Below, in pieces: positions 1-8,157 of a DNA stretch of 64,000 bases. Source of the DNA: Streptomyces phaeochromogenes (GTDB lineage: Bacteria; Actinomycetota; Actinomycetes; Streptomycetales; Streptomycetaceae). Each line of letters opens with the position of its first letter. Within the stretch, counting starts at the first letter, position 1. The notes under the pieces were generated by a model. It was given only the letters and a program-made list of their open reading frames with translations, did not search any database and was not told the origin of the DNA. Made by a program: the position numbers and the translations under genes. The stretch spans positions 1 to 64,000 of the forward strand of contig NZ_LIQZ01000011.1 of assembly GCF_001418655.1 (NCBI RefSeq), given 5' to 3'.

Positions 1-50
1 CCTGAGACTCCGGGTGGGGCGATCCGCGACGCCCCACCCGGAGTCTCAGG
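1..50. repeat. Perfect 20-bp inverted repeat at the window edge
   Basis: Bases 1-20 are the exact reverse complement of bases 31-50, with a 10-base loop (gatccgcgac). The repeat lies inside the reading frame of the WYL-domain gene, where such a long perfect palindrome is unusual. Because the arm begins on the first base of the window, it may continue to the left. It could be a real hairpin or an end artefact if this is a contig end. Confidence 0.9.
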
Positions 51-661
51 TCGACAGTGGCGTACTCATGGCACTCGGCGCCGCCGTCCACGCCCGCGAG
101 GTGCTGCGCTTCGACTACGCCTCCCCACCGGGTGCCGGTGACGACGATCCCGCCATGACCGCACCGCGCCGGGCGGAGCCCCATCACCTCGTCACCTGGG
201 GCGGGCGCTGGTATCTGGTCGCCTGGGACCTGGACCGCGAGGACTGGCGCACCTTCCGCGCCGACCGGATCACCCCGCGCGTCCCTACCGGGCCCCGGTT
301 CACCCCGCGCGAGCTGCCCGGCGGCGATGTGGCCACTTTCGTGGCGGGCCGGTTCCGGGGTTCCGACGGCTCCGGCAGCTCCGGCGACTGGCCCTGCCTC
401 GGCGAGGTGATCCTCGGGCTCCCCGCCTCCGAGGTGTCCCACTACTCCCGCGACGGAGTCGTCGAGGAACTCGGTCCGGACCGCTGCCGACTCGTACTGG
501 GGTCATGGTCGTGGCCCGGCCTGGCCGCCGACATCGGCAGGTTCGACGCCGATATCGAGGTCGTCGGCCCGGCCGAACTCCGCGACGCCTTCGGGCAGTT
601 GGCCCGCCGCTACGCGAGCGCGGCGACGGGCCCACTCGGCGAGAGGGGTCAGTACGTGTAG
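2..661 (+). CDS. WYL-domain transcriptional regulator, C-terminal part
   Basis: The frame is open to the left edge, so the start and the expected N-terminal winged helix-turn-helix lie outside the window. The visible part has the linker 'VDSGVLMALGAAV', then 'LRFDY', the family hallmark 'RWYLVAWDLDREDWRTFRADRI' shortened here to its WYL core (GRWYLVAWDL), and a C-terminal extension ending in LARRYA. This is the arrangement of YafY/PafBC-type regulators, in which the WYL domain senses a ligand or single-stranded nucleic acid. The neighbouring phospholipase-like gene is convergent and the two overlap by 13 bases. The target genes cannot be told from here. The 20-bp palindrome within the linker is odd. 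Confidence 0.8.
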   Translation: MRLRVGRSATPHPESQVDSGVLMALGAAVHAREVLRFDYASPPGAGDDDPAMTAPRRAEPHHLVTWGGRWYLVAWDLDREDWRTFRADRITPRVPTGPRFTPRELPGGDVATFVAGRFRGSDGSGSSGDWPCLGEVILGLPASEVSHYSRDGVVEELGPDRCRLVLGSWSWPGLAADIGRFDADIEVVGPAELRDAFGQLARRYASAATGPLGERGQYV

Positions 662-2013
662 CCGTTGAGCGTCGACACCGCCGATGCCGGGTTGCCGAGG
701 TCGTACCGGTCCACGGCGAGGAAGTTGGGCTTCTTGCGGGCGGCGGGCTGGCAGAAGCGCTGGGCCCGGTCGGCGAGTTTGGTGTTGTCGGTGGTGGCCG
801 TGGAGGCGATCGCCGCGTCACGGAAGTGGTTCATGACGAAGAGCGGCCGGAAGGGCGGCGCCGTGGCGGTGAGGGGGACGTTGCTGTTGGCGTCGTACCA
901 GCGGCTGTAGCAGGACCAGTCGGAGCCGCCGAGTCCCGAGCCCATGGACCAGTAGTTCTCGACGGTCCACTCGCGCTGGTACATCACGCCGAAGCTGTCG
1001 CGGGTGAGTCCGGCGGACTGGTCGGCAGAGCGGCTGTGGTCCGTGAAGATGAGGAGGCGGTCGTTGGCGGCGATGAGTTCCGACATCTTCGGCCAGCCGT
1101 TGGTGCGGACGCCGGTCTGGTCGGGGCGGTACAGCACGTCGGACAGGCCGTTCACCCGGGCCAGTTCGCTGCGCAGGACGCCCGGGTCGACGTAGTCCTC
1201 CAGGAAGACGGTGACGAACTCGTTCGGGTTCGCCCTCAGGTAGTCGACCATGCGCTGGATGTCCACCCACAGCGCGACCGGCCGGCTGACGAGGGTGCAG
1301 CTGTTGTGGCAGAGGATCGCGCCGTCGGAGGTCTGGTGGATGTCCAGCATGAACCCGCGTACACCGTCGGTGAGTTGCTGGTTGATTCCCCGGCTCTGGT
1401 TCGGGACGAGGTTGACGAAGGGTGGCGCGAATCCGCCGTCGACACCGTTCGCGTACGCGTTGTGGGACGTGAGGAACGTGACCTGGTCCAGGGTGCGTTG
1501 GTCCGGGGACGGCATCGGGGAGGTCGGGGATGTGGTGGGAGTCAGGTACCAGGAGGACAGGTTCCCCGCCGCGCCCAGGGTCAGCTGGGCGGGGTAGTTG
1601 GAGCCGGACGGCTTCGCGGCGACCGTCAAGTACTGGTCGGCGCCCGGGACTTTGAGCCGGTACTGGTCGGTCCCCGTCGCCGTGATCTCCCACGGGGCGT
1701 CGCCGCTCGTACAGGCGACGGTTCTCGCCTGACCGCCGGAGCGGCCGAGGCAACTGCCCGCCGTGTCGGTGCTCTCCAGCACGTACGAGGAACCGCTCGA
1801 CCGGAGCGTCCACTGCTGCCGGTCCTCGTTGCCCTTGGGGTTGCGCTGGACGACCGCTCCCCCGCTGTCGGCGGCGTTCAGACCGGTGACAGCGCTCTGC
1901 ACGTAGAACACTCCCCCCGTCGGGACCGCCGCCGAGTGGGCGGGAGCGGCCAGGACGGAGGTGAGTGCCGCTCCGGCGGCGGTGAGGGCGAGCAGGGGGC
2001 GATGCATCCGCAT
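649..2013 (-). CDS. Secreted PI-PLC X-domain-like protein with ricin-type lectin domain
   Basis: The 454-residue protein starts with a clear Sec signal peptide (basic MRMHR, hydrophobic LLALTAAGAALTSVLA, cleavage near AHSA). Residues ~35-160 look like a ricin-type beta-trefoil with a Q-x-W motif (RQQWTLR). The rest is a phosphatidylinositol phospholipase C X-like barrel: 'FLTSHNAYAN' gives the first catalytic-type histidine and 'LDIHQTSDGAILCHNSC' the second histidine region. The family cleaves phosphoinositide-like phosphodiesters or acts as an orphan phosphodiesterase outside the cell; the substrate is unknown. An AAGGGA site lies about 11 bases before the ATG. It is transcribed in the same direction as the chitinase upstream but 177 bases away. 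Confidence 0.85.
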   Translation of the reverse strand: MRMHRPLLALTAAGAALTSVLAAPAHSAAVPTGGVFYVQSAVTGLNAADSGGAVVQRNPKGNEDRQQWTLRSSGSSYVLESTDTAGSCLGRSGGQARTVACTSGDAPWEITATGTDQYRLKVPGADQYLTVAAKPSGSNYPAQLTLGAAGNLSSWYLTPTTSPTSPMPSPDQRTLDQVTFLTSHNAYANGVDGGFAPPFVNLVPNQSRGINQQLTDGVRGFMLDIHQTSDGAILCHNSCTLVSRPVALWVDIQRMVDYLRANPNEFVTVFLEDYVDPGVLRSELARVNGLSDVLYRPDQTGVRTNGWPKMSELIAANDRLLIFTDHSRSADQSAGLTRDSFGVMYQREWTVENYWSMGSGLGGSDWSCYSRWYDANSNVPLTATAPPFRPLFVMNHFRDAAIASTATTDNTKLADRAQRFCQPAARKKPNFLAVDRYDLGNPASAVSTLNGYTY

Positions 2014-2190
2014 GTCGGTAGGGGTCCCTTTCAGCAGCGCGACGGCGCCGGAAACGGCAGCCGGGAAATGGGGGGTCTGCGCGGGACACTCAATCGGCTT
2101 GGTATGTACGGGTCAATAGTCCGACCGGCCGGACAGGGCGGCGACATCGAGCCGCCGCCCCACGGCCGCCGGGGATACCCGGGCGGTACC

Positions 2191-3078
2191 TCAGCAGTAC
2201 AGGTTGTTGCCCGGCGTCGTGCCGAGGATCTGGGTGAACCGCTGGTAGTTGTTCACCCGGCTCTGCACCTGGGCGGGGTTCTTGCCGTCGCACTCCAGCG
2301 AGCCGTTGATGGAGCGGATCGTCTGGCCGAAGCCCGCGCCGTTGACCATGGCGTTGTGGCCGGTCATCGAGCCGGGGCCGTTCTGCGTGTTCCAGTACCA
2401 GAGGCCGGTCTTCCAGGCCACGGCGGCGTCGTTCTGCACGAGCCAGGGGTTGTTGAGGAGGTCGATGCCGAGCGCGTCGCCCGCGGCCTTGTAGTTGAAG
2501 TTCCAGCTGAGCTGGATCGGTCCGCGGCCGTAGTAGGCGGCCTGGCCTGCCGGGCAGCCGTACGACTGGCCCCAGTCGCAGTAGTGGGGGTAGTTGGCGG
2601 TGTTCTGCTCCACGATGTGGACCAGTCCGCCGGTCTCGTGGCTGACGTTGGCGAGGAAGGCCGCGGCCTCCTGCTTCTTCACCGTGTCGCTGCCGGTGTT
2701 CGCGAAGGCCGGGTAGGCGCTCATCGCGGCCTTCAGCCCGCTGTACGTGTAGAAGGAGTTCCGGCCCGGGAACATCTGGTTGAACTGCGCCTCGCTCACG
2801 ACGAAGCCGGAGGGGTTGCCTGATCCTCCGTCGCAGGCGTACGGCTCCCAGTACCAGGTGCTGATGGTGGGGTCGTAGCCCGGGTTGTCGTGCTCGGCTA
2901 TGTACGCCTTGCCGTCGGTGTAGCGGACGATGTTGCCGGTGACGTAGGACTTGCCGGCCACCCAGCTCGGGTAGCTCGAACAGGCCGCCGCGGACGCGCT
3001 CGACGCCGGCAGGAGCACCGGCGCGGCGCTTGCGAGCATGAGCGCGGCCACGAACGCGGAGATACGACGCCTCGACAC
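2191..3078 (-). CDS. Secreted chitinase, glycoside hydrolase family 19, with chitin-binding domain
   Basis: I start at GTG 3078 because a GAAGGAG site lies 9 bases upstream and a signal peptide follows at once (VSRRRISAFVAALMLASAAP, cleavage near SASA). The mature protein (295 residues in all) opens with a CBM5/12-like chitin-binding domain (PSWVAGKSYVTGNIVRY... WYWEPYAC). The GH19 catalytic domain follows from ~residue 90: 'FLANVSHETGGL' carries the catalytic glutamate and 'YYGRGPIQLSWNFNY' is the family signature. It hydrolyses chitin outside the cell with inversion. Two DasR-like operators sit ~140-170 bases upstream of the start, fitting N-acetylglucosamine control. Codon use is ordinary for the region. 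Confidence 0.93.
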   Translation of the reverse strand: MSRRRISAFVAALMLASAAPVLLPASSASAAACSSYPSWVAGKSYVTGNIVRYTDGKAYIAEHDNPGYDPTISTWYWEPYACDGGSGNPSGFVVSEAQFNQMFPGRNSFYTYSGLKAAMSAYPAFANTGSDTVKKQEAAAFLANVSHETGGLVHIVEQNTANYPHYCDWGQSYGCPAGQAAYYGRGPIQLSWNFNYKAAGDALGIDLLNNPWLVQNDAAVAWKTGLWYWNTQNGPGSMTGHNAMVNGAGFGQTIRSINGSLECDGKNPAQVQSRVNNYQRFTQILGTTPGNNLYC

Positions 3079-3216
3079 AGGACCAACTCCTTCACGGAGC
3101 ACGGCCGCGCCCGTACGCGGGCAGAGCGAAGCGCAACCTTGTGCGCGCAGGCCGGTGTGACCGGCCACGACGTACGGGGCGGCCGTGGTGGGGGGTGATG
3201 ATGCACACTCAACTCC

Positions 3217-3249
3217 CTTGGTCTGGACCAGTCAAGGGTGTAGACCAGT
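3217..3249 (-). promoter_or_regulatory. Two tandem DasR-responsive-element-like sites
   Basis: Read on the minus strand, 3232-3217 is ACTGGTCCAGACCAAG and 3249-3234 is ACTGGTCTACACCCTT. Each matches 13 of 16 positions of the Streptomyces dre consensus ACTGGTCTAGACCACT. The centres are 17 bp apart. DasR is the GntR-type repressor of chitinase and GlcNAc genes, so these sites probably control the GH19 gene downstream. The match is read by eye; binding is inferred. Confidence 0.65.
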
Positions 3250-3274
3250 CAACCCGCCCCGTGGCCGCTCCGAT

Positions 3275-4597
3275 TCAGCCCAGCGGCTTCTCCAGCACCG
3301 CCTTGCGGTGGCTGAACGTCTCGATGGAGTAGCGGCCGTGGTAGTTGCCCATGCCGCTCTCGCCGACACCGCCGAACGGCAGGTCGGAGACGGTGAGATG
3401 GGCGAGCGGCAGACCGAAGCCGAGGCCGCCGGAGGACGTCTCGGCAGCGAGCCGCTCGCGCGTGACGTCGGACTCGGTGAAGACGTACAGCGCCAGCGGC
3501 TTGTCCCGGTCGTTGATGAACTCGACCGCCTCGTCGAGCCCCGGCACGGTCACGATCGGCAGGACCGGGCCGAAAATCTCCTCACCCATGACCGGCGAAT
3601 CGGGGTCCACGTCGGCCAGAACGGTCGGCGCGATGTACTTCGTGGCGCGGTCACTGCCACCGCCCACCACGACACGGCCGGAGTCGAGCAGCCCGCTGAG
3701 GCGGTCGAAGTGCCGCTCGTTGATGATCCGGCCGTACTCGGTGGAGGTGGCGGCGTCGGACCCGTACAGGCCCTCGACCGCCTTGGCCAGAACCGGTTCC
3801 AGGGCGCGGGCCGTCTCCGGGTCGGTGAGTACGTAGTCGGGGGCCACGCAGGTCTGCCCGGCGTTGAGGAACTTGCCGCGGGCGAGGCGGTCGGCGACGA
3901 CGGACAGGTCGGCGTCCCGGTCGACGAACGCCGGGGACTTGCCGCCGAGTTCGAGGGTGACCGGGGTGAGGTGCTGGGCGGCGGCGGTCATGACGATGCG
4001 GCCGACGGTGCCGTTGCCGGTGTAGAAGATGTGGTCGAAGCGCTCGGCGAGCAGGGCCGTGGTCTCGGGGATACCGCCCTCGACGACGGCGACCGCGTCG
4101 GTGTCCAGGTACTCCGGCAGACGCCGGGCCACGAAGGCGGAGGTGGCCGGGGCCAGCTCGCTGGGCTTGACGACGACCGCGTTGCCGGCGGCGAGCGCAC
4201 CGAGCATCGGCGCGAGCAGGAGCTGCGCCGGGTAGTTCCAGGGCGCGATGACCAGGACGACGCCGAGGGGGTCGTACTGCGTCCAGGCCGTGGCGTCCTC
4301 GCCGAGGTGCGCGGGGACGGGGGCGGACTCGGGGCGCAGCCACTCGTCGAGGTGCTCCAGGGTGTGGTCGATCTCCCGCACGACGAAGTTGATCTCGGTA
4401 CGGAACGCCTCGGTGGAGCTCTTGCCCAGGTCGGCATGGAGGGACGCGGCCAGCTCCTCGCCGTGCGCGGTGAGCAGCTCGCGCAGGCGGCGCAGCTGGG
4501 TGGTGCGCCATACGACGGGCTTGGTGCGGCCGGAGCGGAAGGTGGCGCGCAGCCGGGCCACGACGTCGGCGGGCTGCTCGGGGGTGGGCTGGTTCAC
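3275..4597 (-). CDS. NAD(P)-dependent aldehyde dehydrogenase, class 3-like
   Basis: The 440-residue protein oxidises an aldehyde to the acid. The cofactor-binding region has 'APWNYPAQLLLAPMLGAL', the general-base glutamate is in 'LELGGKSP' (~residue 230) and the catalytic cysteine in 'GQTCVAPDYV' (~264). 'EIFGPVLP' follows near 350. The length and the 'FIND...PLALYVF' segment fit the class 3/fatty-aldehyde group, such as coniferyl or medium-chain aldehyde dehydrogenases. I prefer GTG 4597 over an ATG at 4690 because the extra 31 residues look like noncoding DNA and lie across an AT-rich promoter-like stretch. A MarR regulator is upstream on the same strand, and likely controls it. Confidence 0.88.
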   Translation of the reverse strand: MNQPTPEQPADVVARLRATFRSGRTKPVVWRTTQLRRLRELLTAHGEELAASLHADLGKSSTEAFRTEINFVVREIDHTLEHLDEWLRPESAPVPAHLGEDATAWTQYDPLGVVLVIAPWNYPAQLLLAPMLGALAAGNAVVVKPSELAPATSAFVARRLPEYLDTDAVAVVEGGIPETTALLAERFDHIFYTGNGTVGRIVMTAAAQHLTPVTLELGGKSPAFVDRDADLSVVADRLARGKFLNAGQTCVAPDYVLTDPETARALEPVLAKAVEGLYGSDAATSTEYGRIINERHFDRLSGLLDSGRVVVGGGSDRATKYIAPTVLADVDPDSPVMGEEIFGPVLPIVTVPGLDEAVEFINDRDKPLALYVFTESDVTRERLAAETSSGGLGFGLPLAHLTVSDLPFGGVGESGMGNYHGRYSIETFSHRKAVLEKPLG

Positions 4598-4679
4598 GGT
4601 GCCTCGCTGGTCGGAGCGGGCCGGTGGCCCGCGTGCGGTGGGGGTCGAGCGGTCGGGTCGAGCGACAAGCTCGATGTAT

Positions 4680-4701
4680 ATGCCAACCATTTATACGGCA
4701 T
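4680..4701. promoter_or_regulatory. Candidate MarR-type operator/promoter region
   Basis: An AT-rich island between the MarR gene and the aldehyde dehydrogenase carries an inverted repeat ATGCC-N12-GGCAT with TATA-like hexamers inside. This is the only such island in the 202-base gap 4598-4799. I infer it is the promoter/operator of the aldehyde dehydrogenase. The repeat arms are short, so confidence is low. Confidence 0.35.
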
Positions 4702-4799
4702 CATGATTCCGCACCACGCGAAGCAAGTGGCCATGAGCGTCACAGATCACACCGAGGGCGCAACGGCCACGCGCGGCGAGGCCCTCCGGCGGCCGACGC

Positions 4800-5246
4800 C
4801 TACACGGAGGACTCGGCCGCCGCCCCGTCGAGCGTGTCCGCCAGCCGGTGCAGGAGCCCCCGCAGCAGTTCGTCGTCGCCGTCACTGAGGACGGGCCACT
4901 GGGCGCGGACCTCGCGGTCGACGCGCCGCCAGTGGTCCTCGCCGCGCGGGGTGAGGTGGGCGAGGATGCGGCGCCGGTCCAGGGGGTCGACGCGTCGGTA
5001 GACGAGGTTCTGGTCGACGAGCTGGTCGACCAGTTTGGTGAGGGTCGGGGGCGGCAGGAAGGCCGCCTCGGCGACCGCCGCCATCGGGTGGCCCTCGCCG
5101 TCGGCGAGCAGGGAGAGCACACGCCAGGCGTCGAGCGAACAGCCGTGCTCGTCCAGGGCGGCCTGGAGCCGGCGCGCCGCCAGTCGCTCGGCCCGCGTCA
5201 AGAGGTGCATGAGGTCCTGAGACCGACGCGGAGGTGGGGTCGGCAT
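4800..5246 (-). CDS. MarR-family transcriptional regulator
   Basis: This 148-residue protein has the MarR winged-helix layout: 'AALDEHGCSLDAWRVLSLLADGEG' leading into the recognition helix 'AFLPPPTLTKLVDQLVDQNLV', then the wing 'RRVDPLDRRRILAHLTPRG', and a dimerisation helix to the end. The ATG at 5246 is preceded by GAGGAGAAGG, which fixes the start; an upstream in-frame ATG at 5333 lacks such a site. These regulators usually repress a nearby gene and respond to a small phenolic or lipophilic ligand. Here the likely target is the aldehyde dehydrogenase downstream on the same strand. The ligand is unknown. Confidence 0.88.
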   Translation of the reverse strand: MPTPPPRRSQDLMHLLTRAERLAARRLQAALDEHGCSLDAWRVLSLLADGEGHPMAAVAEAAFLPPPTLTKLVDQLVDQNLVYRRVDPLDRRRILAHLTPRGEDHWRRVDREVRAQWPVLSDGDDELLRGLLHRLADTLDGAAAESSV

Positions 5247-5451
5247 CCTTCTCCTCGCTCCCGGGGGGTCAGCACATCGTACAAGTCCCGCTTCCCACAG
5301 GGATCTCCCACATCTGCCGCCGCACGCGCGCACCAGGTGTCAGGCCCCGACCGCCGCACGCCCATCAAGTCCAGGTTCTCGGCGCCCGCGGGCGCGGACC
5401 GTACCCCGAGACGGATTGGAGTTCACCGGGTGTTCCCGGAATCATGCCCTC

Positions 5452-6564
5452 ATGGTCCGGCTCGACCCGCCTCCGCTCGACTGGTTCACGGCAGACGACT
5501 CGGTCGTCAGCGTGGCGCTGGTCTTTCCCATGCAGGGCGCCGCGGGGATCTTCGGGCCCACGTGCGAGTTGTGCGCGCGGCTCGCCGTGGAGGAGGTCAA
5601 CCGCTCGGGCGGGGTGCTCGGCAAGGAGCTGCGGCTGCTGCCGGTCGACGGCGGCGCCGAACCGCACCGCATCGCCGAGAACGTCGAGGCACTGGTCGAC
5701 CTCGGCATCGTGCAGGGCGTCACCGGCTGGCACATCTCCTCCGTACGACAGCAGCTGGCCCCGCGGATCGCCCACCGCGTGCCGTACGTGTATACGGCGC
5801 TGTACGAGGGTGGCGAGGACACGGCCGGGGTGTTCCTGACGAGCGAGACCCCGAACGACCAACTGCGGCCCGCCATGCGGCTGTTGGCCCGTGAGCACCG
5901 GGTGCGCCGGTGGTTCGTCGTGGGCAACGACTATGTGTGGCCCCGCCGTACGGCCCGGGCGGCGCACCACTACGCGCGCGAGTCGGGCGGCGGTATCTGC
6001 GCGGAGGCGTATCTGCCGCTGGGCACGCACGACTTCGACGGGGTGCTGCGGCGGATCGAGCGGTCGGAGGCGGACGCCGTGCTCATGCTGCTCGTGGGCA
6101 GCGACGCCGTCCGGTTCAACCGGGCGTTCGCCGCGTCCGGCCTCGACGAGCGGTGCCTTCGGCTCAGCACCCTGATGGACGAGAACATGCTGATGGCGAG
6201 CGGCCCCACGGCCACCGCCGGGCTCTACAGCACGGCGGGCTTCTTCGCCTCCCTCGCCAACCAGGACACCCTCGACTTCCACGGCCAGTACGCGGAACGG
6301 TACGGGGTCGAGGCGCCGGTCCTCGGCAGCCTCGGCGAATCGTGTTACGAGGGCGTCCTGTTGCTGGCCGCGCTCATCGACCGGGCCAGGACCCTCGACG
6401 TCTCCGCGATCGGCGCGGCGGCGGACACCGTCTCGTACGAGGGGCCGCGCGGGCTGCTGCATCTGCGCGGCAGCCATGTCCGCCAGCGCATCTACCTCGC
6501 GCGGGCGGACGGCGTGGACTTCGACGTCGTGGCCCAGCTGGATCTTCACGAAACCCGGCCTTGA
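5452..6564 (+). CDS. AmiC/UrtA-like ligand-binding protein without signal peptide
   Basis: The 370-residue protein has the type I periplasmic-binding fold: 'SVALVFPMQGAAGIFGPTCELCARLAVEEVN' opens with the usual beta-alpha unit, and 'VGNDYVWPRRTARAAHHYAR' and 'EAYLPLGTHDFDGVLRRI' match amide/urea-binding relatives. It has no export signal or lipobox, so it probably works in the cytoplasm as a sensor, as AmiC does for the Pseudomonas amidase operon. The homologous exported lipoprotein UrtA follows after a terminator. I chose ATG 5452: there is no Shine-Dalgarno, but a -10-like AATCAT ends 6 bases before it, suggesting leaderless transcription. TTG 5416 is an alternative. No AmiR-like antiterminator partner is in the window. 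Confidence 0.72.
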   Translation: MVRLDPPPLDWFTADDSVVSVALVFPMQGAAGIFGPTCELCARLAVEEVNRSGGVLGKELRLLPVDGGAEPHRIAENVEALVDLGIVQGVTGWHISSVRQQLAPRIAHRVPYVYTALYEGGEDTAGVFLTSETPNDQLRPAMRLLAREHRVRRWFVVGNDYVWPRRTARAAHHYARESGGGICAEAYLPLGTHDFDGVLRRIERSEADAVLMLLVGSDAVRFNRAFAASGLDERCLRLSTLMDENMLMASGPTATAGLYSTAGFFASLANQDTLDFHGQYAERYGVEAPVLGSLGESCYEGVLLLAALIDRARTLDVSAIGAAADTVSYEGPRGLLHLRGSHVRQRIYLARADGVDFDVVAQLDLHETRP

Positions 6565-6609
6565 CATGCTCGCGCTTCCGCGAAGATACTTCCCGCAGGA
6601 AGTAATTAG

Positions 6610-6664
6610 AATGCCTCGGGCGAACTGTGAATTCATGCGAAGAATTCCGCCCCGGGCATTTTTT
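6610..6664 (+). terminator. Rho-independent terminator between the sensor gene and urtA
   Basis: AATGCCtCGGG (6610-6620) pairs with CCCGGGCATT (6651-6660), followed by TTTTGTT. Inside the loop a second small hairpin can form from two GAATTC copies. The T-run is rare in this GC-rich DNA, which makes a true terminator likely. It would separate the sensor transcript from the urt operon or act as a controlled attenuator. Confidence 0.75.
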
Positions 6665-6754
6665 GTTGCCCGATGAGAGCCGGAAGATACCGCTGGGAAA
6701 GTACCGCGAAACACCATCGAAACAGGGTGACTTGAGGCTGTGGACCGCACTTCA

Positions 6755-6771
6755 GGAGGAGGTTGTCCTCC
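6755..6771 (+). promoter_or_regulatory. Hairpin enclosing a consensus Shine-Dalgarno ahead of urtA
   Basis: GGAGGA (6755-6760) and TCCTCC (6766-6771) form a perfect 6-bp stem around GGTTG. The 5' arm is an ideal ribosome-binding site and the loop includes a TTG codon in the urtA frame. Folding would hide that site. A second site, GAGGGG at 6778-6783, serves TTG 6790. Confidence 0.55.
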
Positions 6772-6789
6772 CAGCCCGAGGGGGTTCTT

Positions 6790-8085
6790 TTGTCCAGCGG
6801 TTCCAGTGACTTCAGCCGTTTCAGGGGTTTCAAGGGGTCCGGTCCTTCCCGACGCCGGGTGATGGCGGGCGCCGCCGCGCTCACCGCCGTCGTCGTGCTC
6901 TCCGCGTGCGGCGCCAAGACCGACGCCGAGGGTGGCTCGTCCGACGCGGCCGCCAAGGCCGACACGAGCGGCGACACGGTCAAGGTCGGGCTGCTCAACT
7001 CGCTCTCCGGCACCATGGCGATCAGCGAGGTGACCGTACGCGACTCGCTGAAGCTGGCCATCGACGAGATCAACGCCTCGGGCGGAGTGCTCGGCAAGAA
7101 GGTCAAGCCGATCAGCGAGGACGGCGCCTCCGACTGGCCGACGTTCGCCGAGAAGGCGAACAAACTCATCAAGGAGGACCGGGTCACTGCCACCTTCGGC
7201 TGCTGGACCTCCGCGAGCCGCAAGGCCGTGAAGCCCGTCTTCGAGAAGAACAAGTCACTGCTGTTCTATCCCGTGCAGTACGAGGGACTTGAGGAGTCCC
7301 CGTACATCTTCTACACGGGTGCCACCACCAACCAGCAGATCGTCCCGGCGCTCGACTACCTCAAGAGCCAGGGCAAGAAGAGCATTTACCTCGTCGGCAG
7401 CGACTATGTCTTCCCGCGTACCGCCAACAAGATCATCAAGGCGTACGCGAAGGCCAATGGCATGAAGGTGCTCGGCGAGGACTACGCGCCGCTGGGTTCC
7501 ACCGAGTTCAGCACCATCGCCAACAAGGTGAAGGCCGCGAAGGCCGACGCGGTGTTCAACACCCTCAACGGCGACTCGAACGTGGCCTTCTTCAAGGAGT
7601 ACAAGTCGGCCGGCCTGACCGCCAAGAGCATGCCGGTGGTCTCGGTGTCGATCGCCGAGGAGGAGGTCAAGTCGATCGGATCGCAGTATCTGGCGGGCCA
7701 GTTGACGGCCTGGAACTACTACCAGACGACCGCGGGCGAGGCGAACACCAAGTTCGTGAAGGCGTACAAGGCCAAGTACGGCCAGGACAAGCCGACCAGT
7801 GACCCGATGGAGGCCGCGTACACCTCGGTCTACCTGTGGAAGGCGATGGTCGAGAAGGCCAAGTCCTTCGACCCGGAGAAGGTGAAGGCGGCCTCGGACG
7901 GCATCACGTTCGACGCTCCCGAGGGCGAGGTCACCGTGGACGGCGCGAGCCAGCACATCTACAAGACCGCCCGGATCGGGAAGATCGGCACCGACGGGCT
8001 GATCGAGCAGGTGTGGGACTCCGGCAAGGCGATCAAGCCGGACCCGTACCTGAAGGGCTACGACTGGGCCTCCGGCCTCTCCTGA
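6790..8085 (+). CDS. urtA: Urea ABC transporter, substrate-binding lipoprotein
   Basis: This is the extracellular receptor of a urea-type (HAAT family) importer. The N-terminus has a twin-arginine-like stretch ([17 protein letters not shown]) and the lipobox LSAC, so it is probably lipid-anchored. The body has the type I binding fold with '[26 protein letters not shown]' cut here to its start [14 protein letters not shown], the ligand segment '[12 protein letters not shown]', and '[19 protein letters not shown]', all characteristic of UrtA rather than LivJ. I take TTG 6790, five bases after GAGGGG; TTG 6763 is also in frame but sits on top of its own Shine-Dalgarno. UrtB-E follow in order. 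Nitrogen control is likely, though I cannot point to a GlnR box. Confidence 0.85.
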   Translation: MSSGSSDFSRFRGFKGSGPSRRRVMAGAAALTAVVVLSACGAKTDAEGGSSDAAAKADTSGDTVKVGLLNSLSGTMAISEVTVRDSLKLAIDEINASGGVLGKKVKPISEDGASDWPTFAEKANKLIKEDRVTATFGCWTSASRKAVKPVFEKNKSLLFYPVQYEGLEESPYIFYTGATTNQQIVPALDYLKSQGKKSIYLVGSDYVFPRTANKIIKAYAKANGMKVLGEDYAPLGSTEFSTIANKVKAAKADAVFNTLNGDSNVAFFKEYKSAGLTAKSMPVVSVSIAEEEVKSIGSQYLAGQLTAWNYYQTTAGEANTKFVKAYKAKYGQDKPTSDPMEAAYTSVYLWKAMVEKAKSFDPEKVKAASDGITFDAPEGEVTVDGASQHIYKTARIGKIGTDGLIEQVWDSGKAIKPDPYLKGYDWASGLS

Positions 8086-8100
8086 CCGACCGTCACGTGC

Positions 8101-8130
8101 GGGCCGGCCTTCTGAAGAGAGGGTCGGCCC
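8101..8130 (+). promoter_or_regulatory. Intercistronic hairpin between urtA and urtB
   Basis: GGGCCGGCC (8101-8109) pairs with GGTCGGCCC (8122-8130) over nine positions with one G-U pair. There is no T-run. Such hairpins after binding-protein genes commonly stabilise or attenuate the message, so that the receptor is made in excess over the membrane parts. That role is inferred. Confidence 0.55.
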
Positions 8131-8157
8131 CGTGTCCCGCCTCCCCGGAGCCGCCGT

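Noticed and set aside
505..2823. Very long plus-strand open frame opposite the phospholipase and chitinase genes
   Set aside because: It lies antisense to two clear genes with domains; its translation is Arg/Gly/Val-rich and low-complexity, as expected for the complement of GC-rich coding DNA.
6610..6664. ANTAR-type two-hexaloop antitermination site
   Set aside because: The inner GAATTC hairpin has a seven-base loop ATGCGAA without the expected A1/G4 hexaloop pattern, and only one such hairpin is seen.
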